Positions 24,363 to 32,806 are shown, counted from the first letter of the stretch. The stretch is 34,473 nucleotides of DNA from CAZNGF01 sp964572855 (GCA_964572855.1 CAZNGF010000025.1:1-34473), one strand, 5' to 3'. Notes: generated from the letters alone by a model not told the origin. Numbers and translations: made by a program.

Positions 24363-26186
24363 TCACAGGGAGCGTCCCATGAAGTCGGCCAGCAGGGTAA
24401 ACCACTTGACCTTGTGTTCGATGTCGTTGCTGCCGTGGCCCTGGTCCTCGAACTCCACGTACTCGAAGTCCTCGCCTTCCTCGTAGCCCAATTCGATCAA
24501 ACGGTCGCGAAACAGGCGGGACTGTTCCACGGGGCAGCGCGGGTCGTTGGCGCCGTGGATGATTTGGAGCTTGGCCCTGAGGTGCTCGGCGTGCGTGATG
24601 GCGCTGCGCTCCTTCCAGAGCTCGGCGTTCGTCTCGGGATCGCCCATCTGTAGGCGGAAATAATACTTGAAGTGCTGCATGGACGAATCGTACAGCCGCT
24701 TGAGGTCCGAGACGCCCACCCAGGCCGAGGCCGCCTTCCAGAGGCGCGGCTTCTTGACGACCTGCATGAAGGTCATGTAGCCGCCGAAGCTGCCGCCGCA
24801 CACGCCCAGGCGCTCGCCGTCCACGTACGGGAGCTGCTTCAGGTAGTCCGCGCCGGCGGCCACGTCCTCCAGGTCGCCGCCGCCCCAGTCCTCGCGGTTG
24901 AGGTCGCGGAACTCCACGCCGTAGCCCGTGCTGCCGCGCACGTTGGGCTCCAGCACGACGAAGCCGCGGTCGGTCAGGAACTGGGCGTAGGGGTTGAAGT
25001 TTCGGTACCACTGCGCCGTGGGCCCGCCGTGCACGATCACGATGGCCGGCAATTGAGCGCCCGGCGGGACGTGTTTGGGCCGGTAGAGCAGCGCCGGGAC
25101 CTCGAGCCCGTCGCTGGAGGGGTACCAGACGTGCTGGCAGTCGGTAAACGCTTCCGGGTCGATCGAGCCGTACTCGGCCGGGAGCAGGGTTTCGTAGGCG
25201 TCGTTTTCGAGGTCGTAGAGCCCGAGTTCGCCCCGGCGGGTCGGCGTGCTGTGCAGCACGACCAGCTTGCGGTCGTTGCGGGCGAACTCGCCGCCCTGGG
25301 CCACACCGGCGGGCAGGTCGAGCTCGCGCGCCCGGCCCGTCTCGACGTCGTAGAGCACGGGCTGGATTTGGGAGTCGCGGTTGCGCAGACAGGCCAGCGT
25401 CTGGCCGTCGTCGGAGAAGCCGACCGCGGTCTCGTCGACCCCCTCCGCGCCCAGCCAGCGCACCTCGCCGCTGGCCAGTTCCAGCAGGCCGGGCCGGTTT
25501 ACGCCCGAAGCGTCCGAGGTCACGGCCAGGGTTTTCCCATCGGGATGCCAGTCGGAAACGGAGTCCTGTGATCCGACCTCGACCTGAAAGACGCGCAGGC
25601 CGCCGTTCCCGTCCGCGCCGATGAGGTAGACGTCGACGTTGTTGAGATCCTCGGTTTCGTTGCAAACGTAGGCGATCTGTGCCCCGTCCGGGCTCCAGAT
25701 GGCGCCGCCCAGCACGGGGTTGGCGTGGTCGGTGAGTTGGACGTAGTCGGACCCGTCAAGCGCGAACTTGTACAGGTTGAGTTGGCCGCCCTTGTTGCTG
25801 AGCACGCTGAGCCAACGGTTGTCGGGGCTCACCTGGGCGGGGTATTCCTGCGCGTTCGGGTTGTCGCTCAGTTGCTCGACCGCGCCCGATTCGACCTCGA
25901 TGCGATAGAGGTCGTGCTGTTCGTCCCCGTCCTTGTCCTTGGCGAACACGATGTGTCGATCGTCGCGCGTCCAGACGAAGCCGGCGCGCAGCGCGCGCGG
26001 GACCTCGCCGCCGCTCACCTGGCGCGGCTCGCCGCCGTTTAGGTCCAGCACGAACAGTTCGACGCGCCCTGGCTTGTCCCAATAGAAGGCCAGCTGATCG
26101 CGCTTCCAGCTCACGGTCGGGAAGTAAAAACTGGGGAGTTTGGCCAGCTCCTCCAGCGGGATGCGGCTGCGCTGTGCTTGGGCCAT
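24363..26186 (-). CDS. S9 family prolyl oligopeptidase / acylaminoacyl peptidase
   Basis: A 607-aa serine peptidase of clan SC. The ATG at 26186 follows AAGGAGT. There is no signal peptide, so it is probably cytosolic. Residues about 10-350 form a WD/Kelch-like beta-propeller with SPDNRWLSV, WSPDGAQIAY, WHPDGKTLAV and FSDDGQTLAC blades. Residues about 355-607 form the alpha/beta-hydrolase domain. The oxyanion segment is VIVHGGPTAQW. The catalytic triad is S466 in GGSFGGYM, D548 in HGANDPRCP and H584 in EDQGHG. It would cleave short peptides, in keeping with, but not coupled to, the peptide importer in the same window. A -10-like TACGAT is at 26222-26227 on the minus strand. Confidence 0.93.
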   Translation of the reverse strand: MAQAQRSRIPLEELAKLPSFYFPTVSWKRDQLAFYWDKPGRVELFVLDLNGGEPRQVSGGEVPRALRAGFVWTRDDRHIVFAKDKDGDEQHDLYRIEVESGAVEQLSDNPNAQEYPAQVSPDNRWLSVLSNKGGQLNLYKFALDGSDYVQLTDHANPVLGGAIWSPDGAQIAYVCNETEDLNNVDVYLIGADGNGGLRVFQVEVGSQDSVSDWHPDGKTLAVTSDASGVNRPGLLELASGEVRWLGAEGVDETAVGFSDDGQTLACLRNRDSQIQPVLYDVETGRARELDLPAGVAQGGEFARNDRKLVVLHSTPTRRGELGLYDLENDAYETLLPAEYGSIDPEAFTDCQHVWYPSSDGLEVPALLYRPKHVPPGAQLPAIVIVHGGPTAQWYRNFNPYAQFLTDRGFVVLEPNVRGSTGYGVEFRDLNREDWGGGDLEDVAAGADYLKQLPYVDGERLGVCGGSFGGYMTFMQVVKKPRLWKAASAWVGVSDLKRLYDSSMQHFKYYFRLQMGDPETNAELWKERSAITHAEHLRAKLQIIHGANDPRCPVEQSRLFRDRLIELGYEEGEDFEYVEFEDQGHGSNDIEHKVKWFTLLADFMGRSL

Positions 26187-26274
26187 GTCGACTCCTTGCT
26201 TGTTTCGAAGGGATTGGGCCCATCGTAGCCCGCCCGGTTTGGAGGCGCTAGTAGACGACCACAGTGGTTCTCGG

Positions 26275-26300
26275 GTGTAGAGGCGCGATTCATCGCGCCC
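26275..26300 (+). repeat. palindromic repeat, copy 1
   Basis: GTGTAGAGG is followed by an 8-bp stem GGCGCGAT/ATCGCGCC around an ATTCAT centre. It shares the GTGTAGRGG leader and ATTCAT core with copy 2 at 26352-26386, which lies in the opposite orientation. Confidence 0.6.
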
Positions 26301-26351
26301 GCAGCCACGCGTGCTGGTCGCCCGCGAAGTCCATCGGGTCATGAACCAGAC

Positions 26352-26386
26352 GTGTAGGCCGGGTCCCATGAATGGGACCCCTACAC
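26352..26386 (-). repeat. palindromic repeat, copy 2
   Basis: Outer arms GTGTAG/CTACAC enclose a 9-bp stem GGGTCCCAT/ATGGGACCC. Read on the minus strand it starts GTGTAGGGG and has the same ATTCAT centre as copy 1. The stem sequence differs but remains paired. Confidence 0.65.
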
Positions 26387-26395
26387 AGTGAAGCT

Positions 26396-26419
26396 CCCCC
26401 GACAGGAGTCGGGGGCTTT
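26396..26419 (-). terminator. terminator-like hairpin downstream of folB
   Basis: Perfect 8-bp stem CCCCCGAC/GTCGGGGG with an AGGA loop, 40 bp past the folB stop on the minus strand; a CTTT tail lies on the plus side. It also resembles the 3'-end hairpin of IS200/IS605-type elements, but no element body is present. Confidence 0.5.
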
Positions 26420-26459
26420 GTCGGCTGAGTAAAAACAGCGTGGCCCTGTACTAGTCGCG

Positions 26460-26852
26460 TCAAGCCCGCCAGGCACGGCCCCGACCGAAGTCGGCCCGAG
26501 ACCGTTCGAGCTCGACCCCGGCCGAGCGGGCGGATTCCAGCGCGCCGGGCTTGTCGACGCGGACGCGCACCCGTTCCACGGGAAACTCCGCCAGGATCAG
26601 GCGGGCCAGCTGCGAGGCGAGCGCTTCCAGCAACCCGTACTGCGATGCCTGGACGAACGCGACCGCGCGCCGGACGAGCGTGTCGTAGTTGACGGCATCG
26701 GCAATCGAGTCGCTCTCCCCGGCCCTGCGCACGTCGACGAAGAGCGCGAGGTTGATGACCACGTCCTGCTGTCGTTCCCGTTCCCCGGGGTTGACCCCGA
26801 TGAAGGTCGGCACGCGCAGGTCGCGCACGTGGATGCGGTCCGGTCGGCTCAC
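26460..26852 (-). CDS. folB: dihydroneopterin aldolase
   Basis: A 130-aa tunnelling-fold enzyme of folate synthesis that converts 7,8-dihydroneopterin to 6-hydroxymethyl-dihydropterin and glycolaldehyde. The start is GTG at 26852, preceded by AAGGAGG. Family residues visible are GVNPGERERQQ (E24), the NYDTL motif (Y56), the substrate-anchoring glutamate E76 in LLEALA, and the catalytic lysine K101 in VDKPGAL. The C-terminal 25 residues are Arg-rich and extend slightly beyond the usual end. No other folate gene is adjacent. Confidence 0.92.
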   Translation of the reverse strand: MSRPDRIHVRDLRVPTFIGVNPGERERQQDVVINLALFVDVRRAGESDSIADAVNYDTLVRRAVAFVQASQYGLLEALASQLARLILAEFPVERVRVRVDKPGALESARSAGVELERSRADFGRGRAWRA

Positions 26853-26942
26853 GGGAGCCTCCTTAAGCCAGCTAACAAACTCGAATCCAATTGCCGATCC
26901 GTCGGCCCATTGTGCATGATCGGGTCCGGTTTTGTGAGCTGG

Positions 26943-27905
26943 TCAAAAATGGCGCGGCGGACGACCCAGGCGGGCGTCGAGCGCGAGCTTGCGTTCCTGC
27001 ACGATTTTTTGCGCGATCTCGTCCACGGCGTGGGTGATCCACATGGCGGTGTGCGCCCCTTCGCGGTAGTCGGCCTCGCCGAAGGCGTGCACGCGGCCCT
27101 GGCGCTGGAGCTGGTTGGCCTGGGCGAAGGCGCGGTCGCACTGCGGCTTGTAGACCGCGTAGGTGCGGCCACCGTTCTGGTTCACGACCGAGAACACCGG
27201 GATGTCGCTGGGCCCGTCGGCCACGTAGATCATGTGCTGGAAGGGCACGCGCCGGTCCTCGGGCGCGACCCTGGCGTTGACGTCGATGGAGGCGTCCTTG
27301 TTGACGCCCTTGTTGATCTCGAACACGGCGCGCGTCTTGGTCGTGTTGTCGATCACGTAGCCGATGTCGGTGATGCGGTTGTGCTCCTCGATGAGCGCCT
27401 GCTGCGTGCCGTTCAGGTAGCCGGGAGGCGGCACCGTTTCGACGAAATCGCAGCCCCAGACGCCGTCCACGTGCGGGGCGATGCGGCTGCCCAGGATCAT
27501 CTGGATCAGGCCGGAGCTGATCACGTAGTGCTCGACCTCGACGCGGAAGGCCTTGAAGGTGGGGTTGGCAGCCACGCGCTCGCGAACGCTTTGGAGGAAT
27601 TCGGGGATGCCCTCGAAGAAGTCGATCTCCCCGCCCAGCGCGCGCAGCTTGGCGTTGTTGAGCCCCTTGAAGCGGCCGTGGCGCACGTAGGTGAGCATGT
27701 GGTTCAAATAGAGCGTGTCGCGCGAGACGCGCTCGAGCCCGTGCTTGCGGTGGAACTCGGGCAGGTGGTCCACCTCGGTCCAGAACTGCGTCCCGTCCAC
27801 GCCGTAGTGCGCAAACAGCGGCTCCTGCATGTAGGCGGGCGTCAGGGTCTTGTCGAAATCCCAGATGAGCGCGATCACGTTCTGCGGGAAGATGTTTGCG
27901 GTCAT
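26943..27905 (-). CDS. HAD-superfamily phosphatase-like hydrolase
   Basis: A 320-aa protein with haloacid dehalogenase motifs. Motif I is IWDFDKTLTP, the nucleophile and acid being D16 and D18. Motif II is ISSG (serine in a hydrophobic strand). Motif IV is YVADGPSDIPVF, the metal-binding acidic pair. The long cap region, about residues 25-140, contains no motif I recognise. The ATG at 27905 has GGTGAGGAG directly upstream. A -10-like TACAAT at 27946-27951 lies at the gene's upstream side, inside the 3' end of the threonine synthase locus. The substrate is unknown; the layout is similar to phosphoserine-phosphatase-like HAD enzymes, but that is a fold-level statement only. Confidence 0.85.
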   Translation of the reverse strand: MTANIFPQNVIALIWDFDKTLTPAYMQEPLFAHYGVDGTQFWTEVDHLPEFHRKHGLERVSRDTLYLNHMLTYVRHGRFKGLNNAKLRALGGEIDFFEGIPEFLQSVRERVAANPTFKAFRVEVEHYVISSGLIQMILGSRIAPHVDGVWGCDFVETVPPPGYLNGTQQALIEEHNRITDIGYVIDNTTKTRAVFEINKGVNKDASIDVNARVAPEDRRVPFQHMIYVADGPSDIPVFSVVNQNGGRTYAVYKPQCDRAFAQANQLQRQGRVHAFGEADYREGAHTAMWITHAVDEIAQKIVQERKLALDARLGRPPRHF

Positions 27906-27955
27906 GCTCCTCACCGGCGCGCGTTCATCCGCGCGCACCGGCCCCATTGTAGCGG

Positions 27956-29194
27956 CTAGCCCAGCAGCGCTCTGTAATCCAGACGAGCGTCCGGGTCGAG
28001 CACGGGCGGCTCGCGCGCGTCGATCAGGTCCACGTGCTTCAGCAGCGTGCCGCAACTGAACAGCACGACCGAGTCCTCGGGGCGGATCCAGCCCTCGCCC
28101 ACGAGCCGCTTGAGCCCGGCCAGCGTGGCCGCGCTCTCGGGCGAGGGCAGCAGCCCTTCGGCCGCGCTCCACTCGGTCATGCACGCCAGAATGTCGGCGT
28201 CGTCCACGGCCAGCGCGCGGCCGTGGCTGGCGCGAATCGCCCGCAGGATGAGCCGGTCCGCCAGCGGCCCCGGCACGCGCAGGCCGCCGGCCACCGTGGC
28301 CGCGCCCTGCCAGAAGTCCGCCCGTTCGGCGCCCGCCTCGAACGCGCGCACGATCGGCGCGCAGCCGCTGGACTGCACCGCCACCATGCGCGGCCGTTTT
28401 GAGTCAATCCAGCCCAGCGCCTCCAGTTCCTCGAAGGCTTTCCACATGCCAACCAGCCCCGTGCCGCCGCCGGTGGGGTAGACGATCACGTCGGGCAGGG
28501 TCCAGTTCAGTTGCTCGGCCAGTTCCAGGCCCATCGTCTTCTTGCCCTCGCAGCGGTAGGGCTCGCGGAAGGTCGAGACGTCGAACCAACCGCAAGTGTC
28601 TATCCCCTCGCGCACGATCTTGCCCGCGTCGCTGATGAGGCCGTCGACGAGGAAGACCTTGGCGCCGGCCGCCTGGCAAATGCGCTGATTGGCCAACGGC
28701 GCGTCCTGGGGCATGAAGGCGAAGCATTCGAGCCCGGCGCGCGCGGCGTAGACGCTCAACGCCTCGGCCGCGTTGCCCGCCGAGGGGATGGCCACGCGCG
28801 TGACGCCCAGCTCGACGGCCTTGGACACGGCCAGCGCCAGTCCCCGCGCCTTGAACGTGCCCGTGGGCAGGCGCGATTCGTCCTTGACGCGGAGGTTTTC
28901 CAGTCCGAGCGATTCGCCCAGGCTGGGCACACGCAACAGCGGCGTCATCGTCTCCCCCAGGCTCACGACGTGGCGCTCGTCCAGCACGGGCAGCAGCTCG
29001 CGATAGCGCCACAGCGTCGCGGGGCGGTCCCGCAGGTCGGCAGGCGTCCAGCGCGCTTTGAGCCGGTCGAGGTCGTAGCGGGCCAACAGGGGCTGCCCGC
29101 ACGCCTCGCACACCGTTTGCAATCGATGGGGATCGTGCTCGCGGGCACAGCCGCTGCACTCCAGCCGCGTGAACAGGCTGCCGGTCGCGCTCAT
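27956..29194 (-). CDS. thrC: threonine synthase
   Basis: A 412-aa fold-type II PLP enzyme converting O-phosphohomoserine to threonine. The ATG at 29194 follows AAAGGAG. An N-terminal zinc-ribbon-like segment has cysteines 13, 16, 29 and 32 (CSGC, CEAC), as in many threonine synthases of this subclass. The PLP-binding lysine is K115 in TGTFKARG. The phosphate-binding SAGNAAEAL segment and the glycine-rich PTGGGTGLVGMW loop (cofactor phosphate) follow. Related PLP lyases are the alternative, but length and zinc ribbon favour ThrC. It has a well-formed promoter and no neighbouring thrA/thrB. Confidence 0.9.
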   Translation of the reverse strand: MSATGSLFTRLECSGCAREHDPHRLQTVCEACGQPLLARYDLDRLKARWTPADLRDRPATLWRYRELLPVLDERHVVSLGETMTPLLRVPSLGESLGLENLRVKDESRLPTGTFKARGLALAVSKAVELGVTRVAIPSAGNAAEALSVYAARAGLECFAFMPQDAPLANQRICQAAGAKVFLVDGLISDAGKIVREGIDTCGWFDVSTFREPYRCEGKKTMGLELAEQLNWTLPDVIVYPTGGGTGLVGMWKAFEELEALGWIDSKRPRMVAVQSSGCAPIVRAFEAGAERADFWQGAATVAGGLRVPGPLADRLILRAIRASHGRALAVDDADILACMTEWSAAEGLLPSPESAATLAGLKRLVGEGWIRPEDSVVLFSCGTLLKHVDLIDAREPPVLDPDARLDYRALLG

Positions 29195-29219
29195 CTCGCT
29201 CCTTTGGACGACGCGCCCG

Positions 29220-29248
29220 ATCATAAGCGCGCCTGACGCGAAACTCAA
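29220..29248 (-). promoter_or_regulatory. promoter of threonine synthase
   Basis: Minus strand TTGAGT (29243-29248), exactly 17 bp, TATGAT (29220-29225), 26 bp upstream of the start codon. The best sigma-70-type match I found in the window. Confidence 0.6.
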
Positions 29249-29361
29249 CGGCGCTTGCGGCCAAGCGGGCGCGAGGACGGGTGATACGAAACCAAATGCT
29301 CGTCGTCATGCTTTCCGAGCCACGGCGGGTCTGTCGGGGCGGCCGCCAAGCGCCCGTTGGG

Positions 29362-29391
29362 TTGCCGGCGCCGTGCATGCCTCACTACACT
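29362..29391 (+). promoter_or_regulatory. possible promoter of ppc
   Basis: TTGCCG (29362-29367), 18-bp spacer, TACACT (29386-29391), 70 bp upstream of the ppc start; 4/6 matches in each hexamer. Confidence 0.35.
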
Positions 29392-29460
29392 AAGGTGGCT
29401 GGGAACTCCCTGCGGTTCCTCTGCGGGCAACCACACCGAAGGAAGGCGCGATTTCAATAG

Positions 29461-32193
29461 ATGGTCAGCGATAGGTGGTTGGAAGCGTACTCGGAAAAGG
29501 TTCGCCAGGACCTGCAGTTCGTCATGGATTGCTTCAAAGACGTGCTGCGGGAGCTTGGCCAACGGCAGCTCGCGGACCAACTGCACCCGAGCGGGGACGC
29601 CACCCCAGCGGAGAACCAGCGTCCGCGCCACACGGCGCAAGGGTATTCCATCGCCTTTCAGCTGTTGAGCATGGTGGAGGAGAACGCGGCCGTGCAACAG
29701 CGACGCCGGGCCGAACGGGACGGCCACTTGGCCGACGTCTCCGGGCTGTGGCAGCAAAACCTGGCACGGCTGCGAGCGCAAGGGCTGTCCGACAAACAGG
29801 TCGCCGAGGCGCTCGCGGAAGTCCGCGTCGAGCCCGTGTTGACGGCCCACCCCACCGAGGCCAAGCGCGCCACCGTGCTGGAGCACCACCGCCGCATCTA
29901 CCTGCTGCTCGCCGAGCGCGAACACGAGGTCTGGACGCCCTCGGAGCGGGAGGAGATCCGGGCCTCGATCAAGGCGGAGCTGGAGCGCCTGTGGCGCACC
30001 GGGGAGATCTATCTGGAGAAGCCGGACGTGGCCTCGGAACGGCGCAACGTCGTTCACTACCTGCGCCACGTCTTCCCCCACGCCCTGCCGGAGCTGGACC
30101 GGCGGCTGCGGGTCGCCTGGGAATCGACGGGCTTCGACCCCGCCCTGCTCGACGCTCCAGAACGCTTGCCCAAACTCTCGTTCGGGAACTGGGTCGGCGG
30201 GGACCGCGACGGGCACCCGCTGGTCAGCGCCGAGGTGACCCGGGAGACGCTGGCCGAGCTGCGGGAGAACGCGCTTGCGCTGCTCGGACAACGGCTCACC
30301 GAGCTGACCCGGCGGCTGAGCCTGTCGGAGTTCTTGCAAACGCCGCCCGCGGAGTTGCTGAGGGAGATCGAACGGGCCGCCGCCGCGCTGGGCGACGCGG
30401 GCGACCAGGCCGTGGCGCGCAACCCCAACGAGCCCTGGCGCCAGTTCGTCAATCTGATGCTCGCCCGGTTGCCACGCCAAGACGCCCCCGACAGCGGCTC
30501 GCAGGCCTATACGACCCCGGAGGCGCTGCTGGACGACCTGAGCTTTCTGCGCCGACAGCTGTTGGCGGTCAACGCGGGGCGCCTGGCCGCCAAGGACCTG
30601 GACCCGGTCATCCGGACCGTCCAGACCTTTGGGTTTCACCTGGCCGCGCTCGACATCCGCCAGAACAGCCGCTTCCACGAGCAAGCGGTGGCCCAGCTCA
30701 TGTCGGCGGCGGGCCTGGACGGGGAGGCGTTCCTGCGGTGGGGGGAGTCAGAGCGTCTGGCGTTCCTGAACCGCGAGCTGGCGAGCCCGCGCCCGTTGGC
30801 GCACCCCGACATGGCGCTGGGCGCGGAGGCCGAAGCGGTCTTGAGCTGCTTCCGCGAGGTCTCGCGCCATCTCAGGCGGCACGGCCCCGACGGGCTGGGG
30901 GCGTTGATCGTGAGCATGACGCGCAGCCTGTCGGATTTGCTGGTGGTCTACCTGCTGGCGCGCGAGACGGGGCTGACGCTGCACGCCGACGACGGGCTCG
31001 TCTGCAAACTGCCGGTGGTCCCGCTGTTCGAGACCATCGACGACCTCCAGCACGCGCCCGAGATCCTGCAGAGGTTTCTCGCGCACCCGATGACGCAGCG
31101 CAGCCTGGCTTACTTCAGGGAGCGCCGCGGCCTGGACCGGCCGGTCCAGCAGGTGATGGTCGGCTACAGCGACAGCAACAAGGACGGGGGGATCTTTGCG
31201 AGCCTGTGGCACCTCCATCGGGGGCAGGACGCGCTGGCCGCCATCGGGCGGGAGCGCGGCGTGCGGATCCGCTTCTTCCACGGCCGGGGGGGCACGATCA
31301 GCCGGGGGGCGGGCCCGACGCACCGCTTCATCAACGCCCTGCCGCACGCCGCGCTTGAGGGCGACCTGCGGCTGACCGAACAGGGCGAGAGCATCGCCCA
31401 GAAGTACGCCAACCGGCTGAACGCCGCCTACAACCTGGAGCTGCTGCTGGCGGGGACGACCGGCGCCACCTGCCGGCACCGGCACACCAAACACGAGCCC
31501 CACCCGCTGGCGGGGGAGATGGACCAACTGGCCGCAAGGAGCCGGCAGGCCTATGAGCGCCTGCTGGCCACCGACGGGTTTATCCGCTTCTTCCGGCAGG
31601 CCACCCCGATCGACGCCATCGAATCCAGCCGCATCGGCTCGCGCCCGACGCGCCGCACGGGCCAGCAGACCCTTGAGGACCTGCGGGCGATCCCCTGGGT
31701 GTTCAGCTGGGGGCAAGCCCGCTTCGTGCTCTCCGGCTGGTACGGCGTCGGCACGGCGCTCTCCTGGCTCCGCGAGGAACGCCCCGCCGCGTTCGAGGCG
31801 GTCAAGGAGCAGAACTTCGTCTGGGCGCCCCTGCACTACATCCTCAGCAACGTGGCCACCAGCCTGGCCACCGCCGACCCCGAAATCATGCGGGCGTACG
31901 CGGAATTGGTTCCCGACGGCGACCTGCGCGCCCGCGTCATGGGCCCCATCGAGGCCGAATACGCGCGCACCCGGCGGATGATCGAACACGTCTACGCGGG
32001 CCCGCTGGCCGAAAAGCGCCCCAACGTCCAGCACTTCCTGGCGCTGCGCCGGCAGGGACTGAAGGCGCTGCATCACCAGCAGATCGCGCTCTTGCGCCGG
32101 TGGCGCAACGCCCCCGACGGGGACGACGACGTGCTGCTGCAACTCCTGCTCACCGTCAACGCCATCGCCAACGCGCTGGGTTCGACCGGGTAG
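29461..32193 (+). CDS. ppc: phosphoenolpyruvate carboxylase
   Basis: A 910-aa cytosolic enzyme adding bicarbonate to PEP to give oxaloacetate (anaplerosis). Conserved blocks in order: VLTAHPTEAKRAT with the catalytic histidine H130; FGNWVGGDRDGHP (about 240-252); GYSDSNKDGG (about 568-577); FHGRGGTISRGAGPTH (about 605-620), which keeps both arginines though the usual GRGG glycine is serine; IGSRPTRRTG (about 724-733); and LRAIPWVFSW. The end, NAIANALGSTG, matches the family's C-terminal asparagine/TG signature. Full length for a bacterial enzyme. No strong ribosome-binding site is seen before the ATG; GAAGGAAGG lies about 13 bp upstream. Confidence 0.95.
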   Translation: MVSDRWLEAYSEKVRQDLQFVMDCFKDVLRELGQRQLADQLHPSGDATPAENQRPRHTAQGYSIAFQLLSMVEENAAVQQRRRAERDGHLADVSGLWQQNLARLRAQGLSDKQVAEALAEVRVEPVLTAHPTEAKRATVLEHHRRIYLLLAEREHEVWTPSEREEIRASIKAELERLWRTGEIYLEKPDVASERRNVVHYLRHVFPHALPELDRRLRVAWESTGFDPALLDAPERLPKLSFGNWVGGDRDGHPLVSAEVTRETLAELRENALALLGQRLTELTRRLSLSEFLQTPPAELLREIERAAAALGDAGDQAVARNPNEPWRQFVNLMLARLPRQDAPDSGSQAYTTPEALLDDLSFLRRQLLAVNAGRLAAKDLDPVIRTVQTFGFHLAALDIRQNSRFHEQAVAQLMSAAGLDGEAFLRWGESERLAFLNRELASPRPLAHPDMALGAEAEAVLSCFREVSRHLRRHGPDGLGALIVSMTRSLSDLLVVYLLARETGLTLHADDGLVCKLPVVPLFETIDDLQHAPEILQRFLAHPMTQRSLAYFRERRGLDRPVQQVMVGYSDSNKDGGIFASLWHLHRGQDALAAIGRERGVRIRFFHGRGGTISRGAGPTHRFINALPHAALEGDLRLTEQGESIAQKYANRLNAAYNLELLLAGTTGATCRHRHTKHEPHPLAGEMDQLAARSRQAYERLLATDGFIRFFRQATPIDAIESSRIGSRPTRRTGQQTLEDLRAIPWVFSWGQARFVLSGWYGVGTALSWLREERPAAFEAVKEQNFVWAPLHYILSNVATSLATADPEIMRAYAELVPDGDLRARVMGPIEAEYARTRRMIEHVYAGPLAEKRPNVQHFLALRRQGLKALHHQQIALLRRWRNAPDGDDDVLLQLLLTVNAIANALGSTG

Positions 32194-32200
32194 TCAGTAG

Positions 32201-32225
32201 GGCTTGCTGTGCAGGCAGCCTTTTG
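32201..32225 (+). terminator. intrinsic terminator of ppc
   Basis: GGCTTGC and GCAGCC pair with one bulged T, followed by TTTTG, beginning 8 bp after the stop. Its TGCTGTGCAGGC core matches the hairpin at 6164-6180. Confidence 0.65.
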
Positions 32226-32234
32226 AACCGATTC

Positions 32235-32251
32235 GGCCCGCGCGGCGGGCC
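32235..32251 (+). terminator. second hairpin after ppc
   Basis: Perfect 7-bp stem GGCCCGC/GCGGGCC with a 3-nt loop, then CTACTTTG. Outer arms GTAGGGC (32197-32203) and GCCCTAC (32249-32255) enclose both hairpins, giving a composite palindrome of 59 bp. Confidence 0.5.
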
Positions 32252-32404
32252 CTACTTTGTTGGGTATGGCCACCCTGCTTGCGGGGACGTCATACGTATT
32301 CGCGCTCAACGAGATTTGCCATAAACGTAGTCCATCTCGCGCTGAACGTCAACATCATCCTTTAACGTGTGTGCTCCAATCGCCGACTGTCCCACGCCGA
32401 CCAC

Positions 32405-32650
32405 TTATGCAGCCAAGCGCTTGACCTTGAGCTGTTTCCGCCCCTGCTCAGCGCGCCACAGGTCGTACTGCCTCTGCTGTTTGAGCCAGCTCTCGGTAAA
32501 GGTATCAAACGCGATCGAGAGCCGAACCGCCATCTCCGGAGAAACGGGGGCACGGCCATTGATGATGGCTAAAAGCGTCTTGCGTCTGACACCAAGGGCC
32601 TTGGCCGCTTCCGTCACAGTCAGAGTGTCTGATAAAATCTTCGTGAACAC
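32405..32650 (-). pseudogene. higA: HigA/VapI-type antitoxin, 5'-truncated
   Basis: The readable part is 81 residues from a GTG at 32650. It contains an Xre-type helix-turn-helix, TVTEAAKALGVRRKTLLAII, then the HigA signature NGRAPVSPEMAVRLSIAFDT and the tail ESWLKQQRQYDLW. Complete HigA proteins begin about 10-15 residues earlier, with an 'NPPHPGE'-like segment that is missing. At the base after this frame's first codon (32651) a 70-bp palindromic element begins. On its far side, after a strong AAAGGG ribosome-binding sequence, an ATG at 32780 opens MRTYNP, which looks like the lost HigA N-terminus. No higB toxin is present. The locus is AT-richer than its surroundings, suggesting transfer. 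It could still be expressed from the GTG. Confidence 0.75.
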
Positions 32651-32720
32651 GTCATCCTGAGGCCTTAGGCCGAAGGATCTCCTGAATCCGTGGGGGATGC
32701 TTCGCTTCGCTCAGAATGAC
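32651..32720. repeat. 70-bp palindromic element A (inserted in higA)
   Basis: Starts GTCATCCTGAG and ends CTCAGAATGAC, giving near-perfect inverted ends. It holds an inner GGCC-TTA-GGCC hairpin and a GCTTCGCTTCGC tract. It resembles the widespread 'GTCATTCTGAGCGAAGC' class of intergenic palindromes. Same length and same GTCAT/ATGAC termini as element B at 34249. Confidence 0.65.
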
Positions 32721-32806
32721 TTCGCAAAGGTCAAATGGTTTGTTAGAGGCTTTAAGCCCAAGTGGATTGTATGTGCGCATGGTCAAACCCTTTCAGTGAG
32801 TCCAGA

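Noticed and set aside
29245..29385. Possible 46-aa minus-strand ORF upstream of thrC, reading PPWLGKHDDEHLVSYHP and SSRPLGRKRR to a stop at 29245
   Set aside because: The sequence looks somewhat protein-like, but the only start is a GTG without a ribosome-binding site. It overlaps the ppc promoter region, and its stop falls in the thrC -35 box. Not enough to call.
32306..32404. 32-residue minus-strand frame directly after higA, ending DDVDVQREMDYVYGKSR
   Set aside because: Residue composition is plausible and a GTG follows the higA stop immediately, but it is too short and has no recognisable family. It could be the remnant of a second gene in the broken locus.
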